A model generated the notes under the pieces. It searched no databases, was not told the origin of the DNA, and saw only the letters and a program-made list of their open reading frames with translations. A stretch of 64,000 bases of DNA from Strongylocentrotus purpuratus (taxonomy: Eukaryota; Echinodermata; Echinoidea; Camarodonta; Strongylocentrotidae). The translations under genes were made by a program, and so were the position numbers. The stretch spans positions 27,479,856 to 27,543,855 of the forward strand of contig NW_022145599.1 in the NCBI RefSeq assembly GCF_000002235.5, written 5' to 3'. Positions 13,501 through 28,500 of this stretch are shown here, piece by piece (position 1 is the first letter of the stretch; each line of letters starts with the position of its first letter).

Positions 13501-16500
13501 CAGAGGATTTCATTTTTGGGGGCCTGCTAATGGGCCACCCTACTTATAAATAATGTCCCAACCTCAATTTTATATCATATCGAATTGCCTAATGCAGGCG
13601 AGACCGCCGAGAGCGTTTCCCTTGTTCAGTTAAATATTGAAACAATTTTGCAATAACCATACATGTAATAGTAAGTACATGTGGATGTAGCATCATATGC
13701 TACATATACATGTACATTTGTACAAGCATCCTTTACATAATGAGTAACAATGAGAGCTTCATACAAAGCACCTCATCATGTCCTCTGTTCTGTTCCACTA
13801 GGTGATGTTCTAGATACCATCTTGTCAGGCAGAAGATCTAAGACTCAGGAGGAGGAGGATGCTGATAATGATGATACTAGCAGGTTAGAGCAATTTGACA
13901 GGATATGAGGATACATGACCATAAACCCTTTTCTCTGTCTGGCCTTTTGAAAATGTATATTCTCTTCTTCTGTATAAAGCTTTCAGGCTTTTCTGTTATT
14001 TTGTATTGTTTCATTTTGTTTTGCTTCTCTTTTATACTCTGTCATGTTTGTTTTTGATGGCAGCACCAATAAGGCTCTTACCTTTATAAGCTGTCTCTTT
14101 ATAAGCTGTCTCCTTATTCATGTATTAAAATTTGTGATCTGTTCAATAAGTTGTCTTAATTCTTTTAATTTTAATACATATTTAAAAGTTTCTTTTGACA
14201 AGGGGAACAAAAATGCATTTTGATTTATTTTCCACTAATTCCTTCAGTTTTTCACTGTGTGATGTTTATTCCTATATGTGAACTGTTTAATGACATTCAT
14301 TTTGTATAAATTCAACTTCTTGTTTCTCGATAGTGAGGAATTTGAGATCCCTCTCTTACCTGTTGGGCACTGCATGACGATTAACATCAAGACGACGTGG
14401 GGAGATCGTCACTATGTTGGTCTCAATGGAATAGAGATCTTTCAGAGTAGTGGAGAACATGTTCAAGTCTCCAAGGTAAGAAACAGTAAACTGCAGAAAG
14501 ATATCATTGTGATTATTCTGTGTTGATTGAAGATAATATTCAACTTTAGATGTTCTACAACAGAAAATATTATGGATATCAATTAAGGTAACTAAGAAAT
14601 ATGTACTGTACCAACAAAGAGTGCAATATATCTTTTGATGTCTGCACTTTTTATAGAAAAAACAACTATCGACCTGGAGTAACTTAAAAAATACAAATGA
14701 TAGAAATCAGGAGTCGATGTTCACAAAATCCTACTTGCACTGAAATCTTTATATTGCTATCAAACACTGCTTTTATTGATTTGTTGCCAAATTGAGTCGG
14801 TGCAGTCTAGTATACTTATGAATATGATGAAACAATCCATTAACCTGTTCAACTTTTGCCTTCAAATTCTTATTGTTGTAATTTACTCACAATCCTTCGT
14901 GAAAATATTTGACGAAGACCATCAATCCAAAACGAAAGCAAATCGTATTTCAGACGGTGAAGAGAAATCTAATTTGTTTTTCACTTTGCAGGTATTCATG
15001 CATACTAATACATGTATGCGATTGTTGATGTTTTGCTATTCATCTGCTAAAATCAAGGTCCTCTAATTATTGGATATGTAGGGCCTGCAAACATTAAACA
15101 TGGGCTTTAATTTTTTGTTTCATTCTGTCTGAAAAATATTCACAGGTTACTGCAGAGCCTTCTGACCTGAACATGTTACCTGAACACACCAACGACCCAA
15201 GGGTTGTGCTGAATCTGATTAATGGTGTGAACTGCACCAGGGATGATATACACATGTGGCTTGCTCCGTTCACACCAGGCAGGGTGCATCTTATCACCAT
15301 GACCTTTGACCATCCTGTCAAGGTCGCCATGATCAGGATATGGGTGAGAAATTATGTGGTTTATTTAAAAAAAACTATTTTTCACCAAAATTGTTCTTTA
15401 AATAGTTTGGTCTTCAAATAGATGCTCTTTAGAAAGGTAATCAGTTTAGATCTGATCAGTTTTAATGTCCATTCAAATTTTCACTAACTTTCCAAAAAAT
15501 GTGATATAAATCACTTATCTGAATCAGTGTCAATCAATTACCAACCCTGGAAGCTACATTTAAAAGACAAAATGTTCATTTGTCATATTAATTAATCAAA
15601 ATTAAGGTTAAATGTACTAGGTATCACACAGTGGATCCTGATTGATTAATAGAGTAAAATGTCCAGTTTGCCTAATTGTGTATGTCTTAAAGCCCCACTG
15701 TACTACTTGTAACTACTTGCTCCCTCTATATAGAAAACAATGCCTAATCGGTGACCATTGGTCCCCCATGATCCTCTTTTTCTTATGTTAATTGAGAGCT
15801 GATTTGATGAGATAGCTACATGTCAGTGACCACCTTGGGTGGTCTAATCCCTCCTAGCCAAACTAGTACAGACGGCATTTAAAAGAAAATTAGTTTTAAT
15901 GTTTGTATACATCTTCATCAATCAGACTGCCCTCCAAAGCCTTCTGATACCATATAATGATGTCCAATAGACTTCAATACCATGTTTTGGTTCTTCATTT
16001 TGTTGTCATGCTCCTCTCTTCTGTTCCTTTCTTGTTTTATTGATCAGAATTACAACAAGTCCAGAATACATTCCTTCAGAGGTGCCAAGGATATAGAGAT
16101 ATCTCTAGATGACAACAACATCTTTAAAGGAGAAATTTCAAGGTGAGTGTTGTTTAATTTAGTATTTATATTTGCATATCATTGAACCCTTGATGATAAT
16201 GTAAATAAATCATTAAGAAGTACACATGATAATTCATACCATGATATATTCAAAGAAGATAACACTGAGTCAGTGTATAAAACCTGTAAATAACAGTTTC
16301 ATCAATTTTTTCTAAAACATTTTTTTTCCTTCTTTTTGCAGGGCATCAGGGGCACTTCAGGGAGACCCCAGCTCATTTGGCGATGTAAGTATGATAGAAA
16401 TTGTGTCAGTTATTAGATGTTTATTTAAAAAATCTGTTTAGAAAATAATTCTTTATAATTTGTTGAGAGACTATTAAAGGGTCAGTGCCTTGTACCCTCA

Positions 16501-19500
16501 TGAAATGGCACTATATAAATCCAATTATTATGATTATAATTGTGATTTAAAGATTGGTTAGGTCTTGAAATGCACATATATTTCATTCTTTTGTATTTTC
16601 TTTTATATCATTGATTATTCATATTAAGATTGAATTTTAAATACTTAACAGTGTGGAACAACTGAAATATATTAATAGGACTTTATTTTATCTTTGCGAT
16701 TGTCTTCCCGACAGACCATCTTGTTTACAGAAGATGAAGAGATCTTAGAACTAATCTCTAAGAATGATGAGGTATATGTGGCAGCGGAGGATTGGTTTAG
16801 CTCCAGCATGGATGATGATGCGGCCCCGCCCACTAGACCACGCACGGCTGATGTCAGTGAGGTAGGTATCATGTGACAGAATCGTTTGGTGTTCATTAAT
16901 ATACAAATAATACACAGCAGTAAGGACATTAGTAAGAATTACCACACAAGGTACCTTTGGAACAGTCTAACATGCCTGAGGCTTTGGGTAATTCTACTAA
17001 TGCCCGACCAAAGTGATGTGTATTATTTTGTTTGATAAGATTATGCTATATTTGTTTTATAACATGATGTTTTATTAATGGATAATGATCGGTCATTAGA
17101 ATTGGATAATGACCGGTCGTTATTCAAATTACGCATGCCTGGTCACATGTTCGCTTTCAACCATTCATTTGATTAGGATCCACGTCATCATCTCATATAG
17201 TGTATTCATATTAAGGGATTTTTATTCCAAGAACCCATGGGAAAAGAAGTAATGGTATGTTATCTATGATATCTCTATCACAAACTTTTTCATGAAGGGG
17301 GGGGGGGGGGGGTGTCATTGACCTGACGTGTACAGTCAGGTAAATAGTACAAGAATAGTACAGGACCGTAAATAGAGGACTTGGATTATAATGGGATTTG
17401 TCATTTTATTATGTGACACTGTATTTCTTCATAACGCATCATGTGCAAAGCTGGATGAATTTACATGCTTGTGTTTTGCAATATTTTCCATTTGAGAAAT
17501 TTCCAAAACTTGGAGTTTGGGGACTAGAAAATATTTTTGAGGTAAGATAAAGGGTGTTGAATATCTTTGAAAGTTGGTTGCAATGGACGTAAATGTACAT
17601 GTCTTATTCCATGTAATCTGTAAGATGTGAGTTTGAGTTTATACTGCAGTGCACAAGAAGTGATGAAATAAAGAATTGCGTATACATGCATTTATTAAAA
17701 GTATCTGTCTTGTGAGATGCTGTGATGGGCAAGATGGAACATGATGGTTTTAGAGTGATTTAGAACATGAATTGCTGTAAAGGAGTTTTTTATTTCTGTG
17801 AGGGCCACAGTCAGAAATATTTCCCCAAAATCTGTTGTACAATAACAGTCTTTTAATAAGCTCACTACTTCTAGGCCAAATCATGGATGATGTACACTGT
17901 ACAAAATATATCCTGACTTAATTCTTGTGTCTACACAATTTTTCTCCAGGAATACAATTCTTATTCAATAAACATTTTCTTTAGTCTCAGATTTAATTTT
18001 TTTTTTAAAAGGTATGGCATTACGAAAGACTGGATTAAAGACTACGATCAAATACCGATATATGTATTTGTTGATTTTACTTTTATAATGTATATGTTAT
18101 CCAACTCACTATGTGTTTATTTTGTGTAATAGTGCATGTATGAAGATATACCCTGGAAAGTCACCTCCACAGGACCTACATGTTTTACCCAAGGTAGATG
18201 TATGAGGGGAGAAAGAATGACTTGACACAATCATCTCCTTTCCAAGAACGCCAGTTGATCCTCTATTAAAGTAATACCCCCACCCTGCCTATTTCCATGA
18301 TAGAGAAACGACAAAAAAGACCTTCTCTCATTAAAATTCATTGTATTCAGTGCTTTGTATCCTCAAGAAGAAGGTTTTTACACTATTATTATGATCATTC
18401 TAGGAGAGACCAATGACGACTGCCCGGCAGAACAGAGCCCGTCCCGCAAAATCAGAACCCACGCTGGTAGAGTCTGGCCGACCAGGGGGAAGTCCCCTCC
18501 TCCCAAGTCCCATGATACCACTACCAGTGACCACGCCCTGCACAGGGCCGATCCTGGAGCAGAGTCCTCATGGATGACCCAACCACAGGATGCAGTGTTC
18601 AGAGGCAGATGTAAGGATGTGTTTTGGATTCCTTGGGGGTGTTTCACAAAGATTCTAAGTCGAACTTAACTCTAAGTTGGACTTAAAAATTATGGAGAAC
18701 CATTCGTAGCCTTAACATAAAATATATTTAAAAGCAAAAATTCAAGTATTTTAGACTTTTTATAAATTCCACATCAAGAACATGAAATCTCCTTGATAAT
18801 ATAAAATATGAATGATTTTTATCAACATTTTATGCCTTCTAAAATAACTTTTAAAAAATATTTTCATAGATGTTAACGGCTTTCTATAACTGTTGAGTCC
18901 AACCTAGAGATAAGTTCAACTTAGGATCTTTGTGAAACACCCCCCTGTACTGTAATTAGGATTGAGGAATGATAATGAAACCTACATGTAGTTCACCAAT
19001 TTGAATGTCATCTGTAATGATTAAAATGTGTATGATGTTTTGTATTTCAGTCTTGCCATTGTTCATTTGACTACTGATTGATTGGTAAATATTTAGAATG
19101 TTGCCAGTGAGGATGTTGGGATACCTAATTTGATGACAAATTTGCTGACAGAAAAGCAGAATTTTTCAAATTTGAAATAAAAGAAAAAAAAATCAACCCC
19201 CAAAAACTCTTCAGTATGCAAATTTGTCAACAGTTTATTTTTTGTTGAGAGAAACATCCCTCCTAGCAACTCTTCTTACCAAAAAGTAGTCATCCCAGAT
19301 TTCTCAACCTCTCTCATCTCCATGGAAACATGTATTGAAAAATGACTTGTACATGCTTTGATCGATCTTACCAAAACAGATCTGAAGCTGAACTTCACAG
19401 TGACCTGGGGAGATATCTACTACCTCGGCATGACCGGTCTCGAGATCATGGACATCGAAGGTGATGCCATCCCCATGACGATGGACATGATCGACGCCTA

Positions 19501-22500
19501 CCCTCGTGATCTCAATCAACTACCAGACTATGGCACTGATGACAGAACGTTGGACAAGTAAGCTTATTGTCTTTGATATGAGTTTGCAATGCTCATAAAT
19601 TGTGTGTATTGACAGGTTACTCAAGTCACACTGGAAAACATTTTTTGACATGAATTAATTATTCATGTATTTTAAATGTATGGATAGATTCACATCAAGT
19701 CTTTTCCAATCTGTTTACTTTTGGAAAGAGCAACTTTTGTCTCAGGCACAATGTCAGTGGAGCATGTACATGGTTCGGCTGTCTAGGGATTCAGTTCTCA
19801 CTAGAGATGAGTTTAATTGAAGCACTTCTGAATGAGTAACTCACTCAATGACTCCACGAACTGAGAGGAGATGGAGAGAGGGGAAACAAACTTGATAAAT
19901 CCAGTTCGTAGATACAGGGCGTGCATAGGTCATTTATCAAAATTATAAAAACACTGAATCAAATACTGAAGATATGTGCTCATGAAAGTTCTGTCATCAT
20001 TACTCATTAATGTCGTAATACGGATAAGGCAGCAATAAAGAAACTTGAGAGCAGCTTGATGGTAGGTTGGGTGATGAGCCCATTTATTTGTTGATCATCA
20101 TCATCGCATAAAGAAAACCCTGCAAATCAATCAGATGTGCCAAACATAAATACAAGACAAGTATAGATTCTTATCAACATATATCTGATTCATAGTATAC
20201 AACAATGTGGGCGAGATAAACAGACAGTAAATTATCACGCTGTTGGTTTACATTACATAAACTGTGGCATTAATGTATTCTACATCAATGATAATATAAT
20301 AATTAAGACAATATCATTGTCTTTAATTAACACATATTATATGAAAGTACATATTCAAAATGCATTAATAAACAACATTATACCAATTAAACAATGTGTG
20401 TATTAAATCATATCCTACCCAAGGTCTCTGAAGCAACAAGCCGGAGCAGCTCCCGGCTCCCAAAATACAACGCAGTCCCAGCTAGACCACACTACAGCTT
20501 CCAGCAAACCTCGCTAGCATGTCGTCTATAACAAATCATTAAAACATCCTTATAGTATACTAATAACATATTATATAAAGTAACTCACCAATTAAATTAT
20601 CATACAAATATTCCATGGGCGCCGCCATCTTTATCACAATATTAACACCATTCGCCCTCAACGGCGAAATCATTACAATCAATTATTCACGCACTAAATA
20701 CAGGTAGGCGTTAACCACTAACCATTTAAATGACAATTTATCTAAACATCATATAGAATAAATGTAATAACATTTATTTAAACGATCAATGTAATTTGAT
20801 TAACTGGATACCATATCCCTATGAAGACATACTATTCTGACTAACGGAAGTTGTCAAGTACAAAATCAAATACATTCTCCTTCCAAAATAATCCTTATTT
20901 TCCTCTCCTGAAGGACATAAAAACATTTCATAGACATGTATCAAAGCTTACAATCTTTACTATCAAAGTGACATTTAAAGAAAACAACTTACTTCGTTCA
21001 AAGGTGTAAAACGTAACAAGGGCGTTGCACACTAATAGACAGCCCGACACACGCACCACCTCCTTCGCCCGTGGCAAGATGCAATGTGTGCCTACGTATC
21101 TGCTATGTCAGGCAGATTCCCGCGCCCACATATAAAGACCTATCACAATTCTATAAACAAAATATCCTTCCTCTTTTTGCTATTCTTGTACAAACACCTT
21201 TTGAATAAAGTAAAATTAAGTTATTACACATTATATGCAATCTTATTCCTTTTTTACATAGACTCACAATATAACAATTCTTCCTCAAGATACCAAAACA
21301 AACTTATAAATCGAGGAACTACATTTCATTCACCGTATTTTTAAAAGGCAGTTTTATGCAAATTATACAAAGTCATTTGCATAAGAAAAACACGTATAAA
21401 TCCAATTTCCTACATTTTCCCCGCTTGGGAATCTTTTGGCCACAAAAGAATAAAATGAATTACAGGTAAATTTCAAATTCATCTCTGTTTACAAACATAC
21501 TTGTATATGATATACATTATTATAAATTGTTTTACATATGTTATACACATACCAGTTTTGTTTATATATACATGTAGTTTACATTCCAAAACACTCTTAA
21601 TACAATTTGTTGCACTCAGATGACCTGGAAATAATCTGTAATCCAACATTAATACCTGTATGCAAACATCTGATAAAACGATATTCTTTTTTATGCATTT
21701 ACACATACAAATTTAAATGCCAATAGAATAAGCATACATACGCAAAGTATCATCAAAACAGTGATTTTCTTCTCTTCTTCTCACATATATATATATATAT
21801 ACCCTATAGTTGACATACGTTGTTTCAATACTCAAAGCTAAACTGCATATTCATCAACTCCACAAAATACATAAGGTATTGAATTTGAACGCAAACATTT
21901 CAGCAAATAGGAAATAGGAAATAGGAAAGGGTAGAAGGATAGGAAAGGGTAGAATATATACAAACAGGTCCAAGCTCTTCCCCGCTTGTTTCAGAATACA
22001 CACTTCCAACTCACAACAATGCGCTACCTTATCGACGATCTGGGTAGTTGATGAGGATTACTGTGCGTTCCCTTTGATGATCTACTTGATCGCCTTGGAT
22101 TAGGTATTTCCTGATTGACAGTTACTTGTGAATCTTCTATTTCAGTTTGACCATCGTATATCCATTGAAAGTCATTCTGATCATCCTCATCACTACTGTC
22201 ATCATCTTCATCACTACTTGAGTCACTTTCTTCGACATCGTTCTCATGATAGTTGTCAATATCGTCTCTGCCATCATCTGGTAGTACTTCATCTAGTTCA
22301 TTTACTTCTGCTCGAGGATCCAAAATCAACCTTCTACGATTCACCCATTTAGGTACTCCTCCCATGGTAGGTCGTATCTTGAAGAGATCATTCTCATCAT
22401 TCTTCTCGACAATAACGTAAGGTATCTCATAGAATTTGTCTTCTAGCTTGTGTCTCTCAGTGAAAGCATTTCTCTTCAGGAGCACTCTATCACCAACTTC

Positions 22501-25500
22501 CAATGCAGGATTAGTGACGTGATCATCTTGCGCTCTTGCTGCCTTATCAGCTGCTTCACTCAGTCTATCTGAAACAATCTGGTAGGCCCTGTCGATCAAG
22601 TCTGCTTGTGTCTGGATATAGTCTTGTTCCCATTCATTGGACACATGGTTCAAAAGTTGATCAATGGGTAGGGTCGGCTTCCTAGCAAACATCAAAAAGT
22701 AAGGTGAGACCCTGGTTACCTTGTGAGGGGTGGTATTGTAGATGTAGACAATATGCTGCAAAAGTTCTGGCCATCGACGTCGTTCCCCTGGTTCTAGAGA
22801 TCGAATCAGCCCACACAACGTCTTGTTAAAACGCTCGCACTGACCATTACCAGCAGGGTGGTACGCTGTAGTGCGTGATTTCTTCATGCCATACAACTTG
22901 CAAAGTTCCAGAATAATCGTATTCTCGAAAGACCTTCCTTGGTCGGAATGGATTCTTCCTGGAATACCATAATGTGTAAACCAGGAATCACGCAAAGTCT
23001 TGGCCACTGTCAACGCTGTCTGATCCCTGCAGGGCACTGCTTGGCAATACTTGCTAAATACATCCGTGATTACTAACACATCCTCGTAACCACCTCTGCC
23101 CTTATCCAGCTTCAGAAAGTCAACAGCTACTATCTCCTGGGGCCGAAATGCAAGTAGATGCCTTTGGGGAGGGCAGATAGCTGGCGTAGGTACCTTTGAC
23201 ATAGTACATCTATAACACTTCTTGATGTAAAGTCTTACTTCCCCACTCATTCCTGGCCAATAGCATCTGTCTCTCAGTAGGTTCACTGTTCTGTCCACTC
23301 CTTGGTGGCCCCATCTGTCATGAGTCAAATTCAGCATGGTTTCTCTCAACACTTGGGGTACTAACAGCTGTCGTACCTTGCCAAGAATGGCATCATCCAC
23401 CTCCCTATACAAGACCCCTCGATATTCTCGATATCGTGACCACTGTCTCAGCCATCCAGATAAACACGGCATCGAGGTATCGAAGTCCTGACCAGGCATC
23501 CATCCCTTCTTCCACAAACGCGAGACCTCTTGCAGAACTTCATCTTTCTCTTGGAGATCCGCAAGCTCAGCATAGCTGTAAGAGGGCAATACATTGACAC
23601 TGTGCTCTTCACTAACCCTTCTCACCTCAATCTTCTGACATCCTCTCAAAGAAGATTGATCATCCTTGGGTAGCTCCGTAGAACATGTCACCTCACTTAG
23701 CACTGATGCGACTTCTGCACTCGACATGTCTTCTGGTCTCCTACTAAGAGCATCAGCGCATCGGTTACTCTTACCCGACCTGTACTTCACCTCTATATCA
23801 AAGGGTGCCAGTTGTGCGACCCATCTGGACTCAGTGGCTCCTAACTTCGCTGAGTTTAAATGCGCCAAAGGGTTGTTATCTGTCAACACAGTACAGTGAG
23901 CTCCCATGAGATAGGGTGCAAACTTTTCCGTCACAGCCCATTTAAGGGCAAGTAGTTCAAGTTTGAAACTGCTCAAGTCTGCATAGTTCTTCTCTGCCCC
24001 TCGCAAACTCCTGCTTGCGTATGCGATAGGATGGGGTCGACCATCATCTCCATTCTGAAGTAAGCATGCCCCTAAGCCTTTCAGGGAAGCATCTGTCTCC
24101 ACGATGAAGTCCTTGTCAAACTTGGGGTAGGTAAGCACTGGGGCACTAGTAAGTTGCGACTTCAAACTTACAAATGCATCTTCTTGTTCTTGTCCCCACT
24201 CGAAGTCTGTCTTGCTGCTTTTCCCTTTCAGAGCAACCTTATGCAGAGGACCAGCCATATGAGAGAATCCTTCCATGAAGCGACGATAATAGGATGCTAA
24301 TCCTAAGAACGAGCTAACTTCCTTGCCATTCTTGGGTCGTGGCCACTCCTGAACTTTATTCACCTTTTCAGGATCTACCCTGACTCCTTCACTTGTTACT
24401 ACATGTCCAAGGTACTTGACCTCTTGGCGGAAGAATTCACACTTCTTGCCTTTCACCTTGAGTCCGTTCTCTTCAAGTCGTGTTAAGACCAAGTCCAACC
24501 TCTCCAAATGCTGCTCAAGAGTAGAAGAGAACACCAAAATATCATCCAGATACAATATAACTTGGCTAAGATTAAGATCTCCCAGAATATACTCCATCGT
24601 TCTCTGAAATGTACCTGGACTATTACAAAGTCCTTGGGGCATCCTGGTAAACTCGAAAAGTCCCCAAGGAACTCGGAAAGCCGTCTTGTCCACTGATGCA
24701 GGGTCCATCACTACTTGGAAGTAGCCATGTGCTAGATCCATTGTGGAGAAATACTTGGCATCTGTCAGTGCATCCAAAGTTTCCTCTATCCTAGGTAATG
24801 GAAACGAATCTCTTACAGTGCGTTCATTAACCTTCCTGTAATCAATGCATAATCTGAGTGATCCATCCTTCTTCTTCACAAGAACAATGGGGCTTGCATA
24901 CGGACTCTTTGATGGGCGGATTATCCCTTGATCCAACATCTCCTGGAGCATCTTCTTGACATCATTGACCAACGTTGGGGATATGCGCCTGTAAGGGAGC
25001 CTAATCGTAGGTCCTTCAGTCATCTGTATCACGTGAGGCACAACACTGCATTCCCCTAAATCAAAGCTTCCTGATGAAAACACTGTAGCATGCTTGTCGA
25101 GCAACTGTGTCACCAACATCTTAGCTTCGCTGGAAAGTCCGTCCAACTTGACTCCAGTAGGAAGATCCGGAAGACCGTCATCTGTTTCCTTAATGTCAAT
25201 ATCCGACATTACACTTTCAGATACCTTGTCATCTTCTGCTTCTTCTGCAACCACATCACGAACAGAAACCAATATCTTATCCTCCTCAAGGTCAAGACAA
25301 ACCTCTTTCCTTCTTTGGACCATTACTGCTTCTGCTACCTGAGTGTGAGATGGTAAATGAATAATGTTCTCCGATCTGTTAGCCAGCAGCACTTCCACTA
25401 ATTTCCCATCAGGTTCTTGGCACCCTTCTACGGCATTGATTGCGTAGACTGGGCGTGTTGCATCTCTCACCAATATCTCTCCTATTGAATGACCATCTGT

Positions 25501-28500
25501 CTCTATTTGACACCTTACCCTTCTTATGCTAAAGGGTTGGAGAACTTCAACACGCCCAGTCTGTACAGGGATAGGGGAGCAGGAGGCCGCTGTTCTCTCC
25601 TTCACTTTCTGCTTCGCAGACTTCAGAACATCAATTAACCCTGACGGACCGATAGTGTCAAAGATATTACACCCTATCAGGACAGGATACTCCGGTGTAG
25701 TAGCCGTAGCATTGTGGCATGCCCTGTCCGCTGCAATCATAAAACTTCCAAGGAGGGAATATCCTTCCAGGTGTATTGGGACTTCGATGTAGCCCTCAAT
25801 TGGGATATCTATCCCACCGATTCCCACGATATCTAGAAATAGTCCAGACATTGAGTGCAGCTCCCCCAGATGTACCTTCAGCTGTTCATGGTATACCGAA
25901 GCGGGTATTATGGATGTTTCCGCTCCCGAGTCTAATACACATCCTATGTCCAAGCCCCCGATGGTCACTACCGACTTTGGACTTCGTGATACAAGTCTCT
26001 TTATCAATGGATCTACTGACCCCTCCTTCTGACCTTGGATCAAACTGATGTTTGCTTGAGAGTTCTCTCGGGTATTCTCTGTACTCTTGTTTAAGGGACA
26101 GTCCTTCTTAAGATGCCCAGGCATCTTGCAAGAAAAGCACCTTCTGCTAGATGAACAATCATTCCTGTGATGGCCCTTCTCACCACAGTTGTAGCAAATG
26201 AGCTTTCTTCCTTGCCATTCCTTCTGTCCACCACTGTATTCCTTCTGTCCACCACTGTATTCCTTCTGTCCACCACTGTTCCTTTGTAAATTCTTTACAG
26301 CCTCTACTAATTCACTCACTTGTCTCGTTAAAGAAGATAGGTCGTCCTTCAGTTCTCTGACTTCATTTCTCTCTGTAGTTGAGGGGGTTGCCACCAGTGC
26401 TTCCTGGACTTTCACTTTTGTTGAAGGCTCCTGATCCCTGAAAAGATCCAACACTTCCTCACGCATTTCCAGGAACTTTTTTCCTTTAGAGGCCATCTCT
26501 ATTCGTCGAAGTTCTCTCTTTATCCCGGTGTCTCTCACTCCCCGTACAAAGTTTTCCTTTAGAGAACTGTCGCGAAGAAGCTCAAGGGCCCTCCTCTCAT
26601 CTGTAGAGGAGGCTGCCTTTTCCATGCGTGAATACAGTCTCATCAATACACGGCTATAATCAGCAAGACCTTCACCTTCTCTCTGGATTCTTGTGTGAAA
26701 TTCAGCACTCAGTGACTGAACAGATTCTGCAGGTCCAAACAGTGAATTTAGCACATCTACTAGCTGATCAAAGTCCTCTCTTACTGACAGATCCCTACAC
26801 AGAACTTCTTCCTTCACGACACCGACAAGATGATCGATCAATGCTTGAGCCTTGTCTTTCCCTTCAAGCCTGTACCTCTTGGCATAAACAGCAAAATCAT
26901 CCAGCCATTCCTTTAATGAAGGTTCCCCTGGGGCTCTTGGTGGACCTTTAAACTTTTGAAGTTTAATCTTTGGTGCAGGAGTTGTCTGTCGTAGAGCTAG
27001 TCCTTGCATGACACCTGTCAACGCCTGCAGCATCTCTGCCATACTCGTATCTTCAGCCATCGTTACAAGGGCTAAATGAAACTAAAACTGCAAGTACAAG
27101 TTAGTAAACAATTGGCAATAATTATATTTATTGGCAATAATGACTGTGTTTACAACTAAACTTACACCAATACTTGGAACTGCAACAAATTAATATTGCA
27201 TGCAAAAAAAAACAACTTTGACTCGTTAAAGTCCTGTGACACTCCAAGTGTCTTTCTTGACCAAGGGGTTTTTCTCCTTCAGCTGATGAACTCAGTCGTA
27301 GCATCTGCGATAATCTGCGATGATCCACAAACATCCGTATCCCATCCTCGTCGCCATTTGTCGTAATACGGATAAGGCAGCAATAAAGAAACTTGAGAGC
27401 AGCTTGATGGTAGGTTGGGTGATGAGCCCATTTATTTGTTGATCATCATCATCGCATAAAGAAAACCCTGCAAATCAATCAGATGTGCCAAACATAAATA
27501 CAAGACAAGTATAGATTCTTATCAACATATATCTGATTCATAGTATACAACAATGTGGGCGAGATAAACAGACAGTAAATTATCACGCTGTTGGTTTACA
27601 TTACATAAACTGTGGCATTAATGTATTCTACATCAATGATAATATAATAATTAAGACAATATCATTGTCTTTAATTAACACATATTATATGAAAGTACAT
27701 ATTCAAAATGCATTAATAAACAACATTATACCAATTAAACAATGTGTGTATTAAATCATATCCTACCCAAGGTCTCTGAAGCAACAAGCCGGAGCAGCTC
27801 CCGGCTCCCAAAATACAACGCAGTCCCAGCTAGACCACACTACAGCTTCCAGCAAACCTCGCTAGCATGTCGTCTATAACAAATCATTAAAACATCCTTA
27901 TAGTATACTAATAACATATTATATAAAGTAACTCACCAATTAAATTATCATACAAATATTCCATGGGCGCCGCCATCTTTATCACAATATTAACACCATT
28001 CGCCCTCAACGGCGAAATCATTACAATCAATTATTCACGCACTAAATACAGGTAGGCGTTAACCACTAACCATTTAAATGACAATTTATCTAAACATCAT
28101 ATAGAATAAATGTAATAACATTTATTTAAACGATCAATGTAATTTGATTAACTGGATACCATATCCCTATGAAGACATACTATTCTGACTAACGGAAGTT
28201 GTCAAGTACAAAATCAAATACATTCTCCTTCCAAAATAATCCTTATTTTCCTCTCCTGAAGGACATAAAAACATTTCATAGACATGTATCAAAGCTTACA
28301 ATCTTTACTATCAAAGTGACATTTAAAGAAAACAACTTACTTCGTTCAAAGGTGTAAAACGTAACAAGGGCGTTGCACACTAATAGACAGCCCGACACAC
28401 GCACCACCTCCTTCGCCCGTGGCAAGATGCAATGTGTGCCTACGTATCTGCTATGTCAGGCAGATTCCCGCGCCCACATATAAAGACCTATCACAATTCT

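Noticed and set aside
21084-21344. 86-codon frame, repeated at 28432
   Set aside because: It lies in both LTR copies, so it is the same non-coding LTR sequence twice and not a host gene pair.
22128-26951. Many + strand frames opposite Gag-Pol
   Set aside because: Shadow frames of the long coding sequence.
27339-27356. tRNA-Ser gene end
   Set aside because: Only 18 bases match and they sit at the LTR edge, so it is a primer-binding site.
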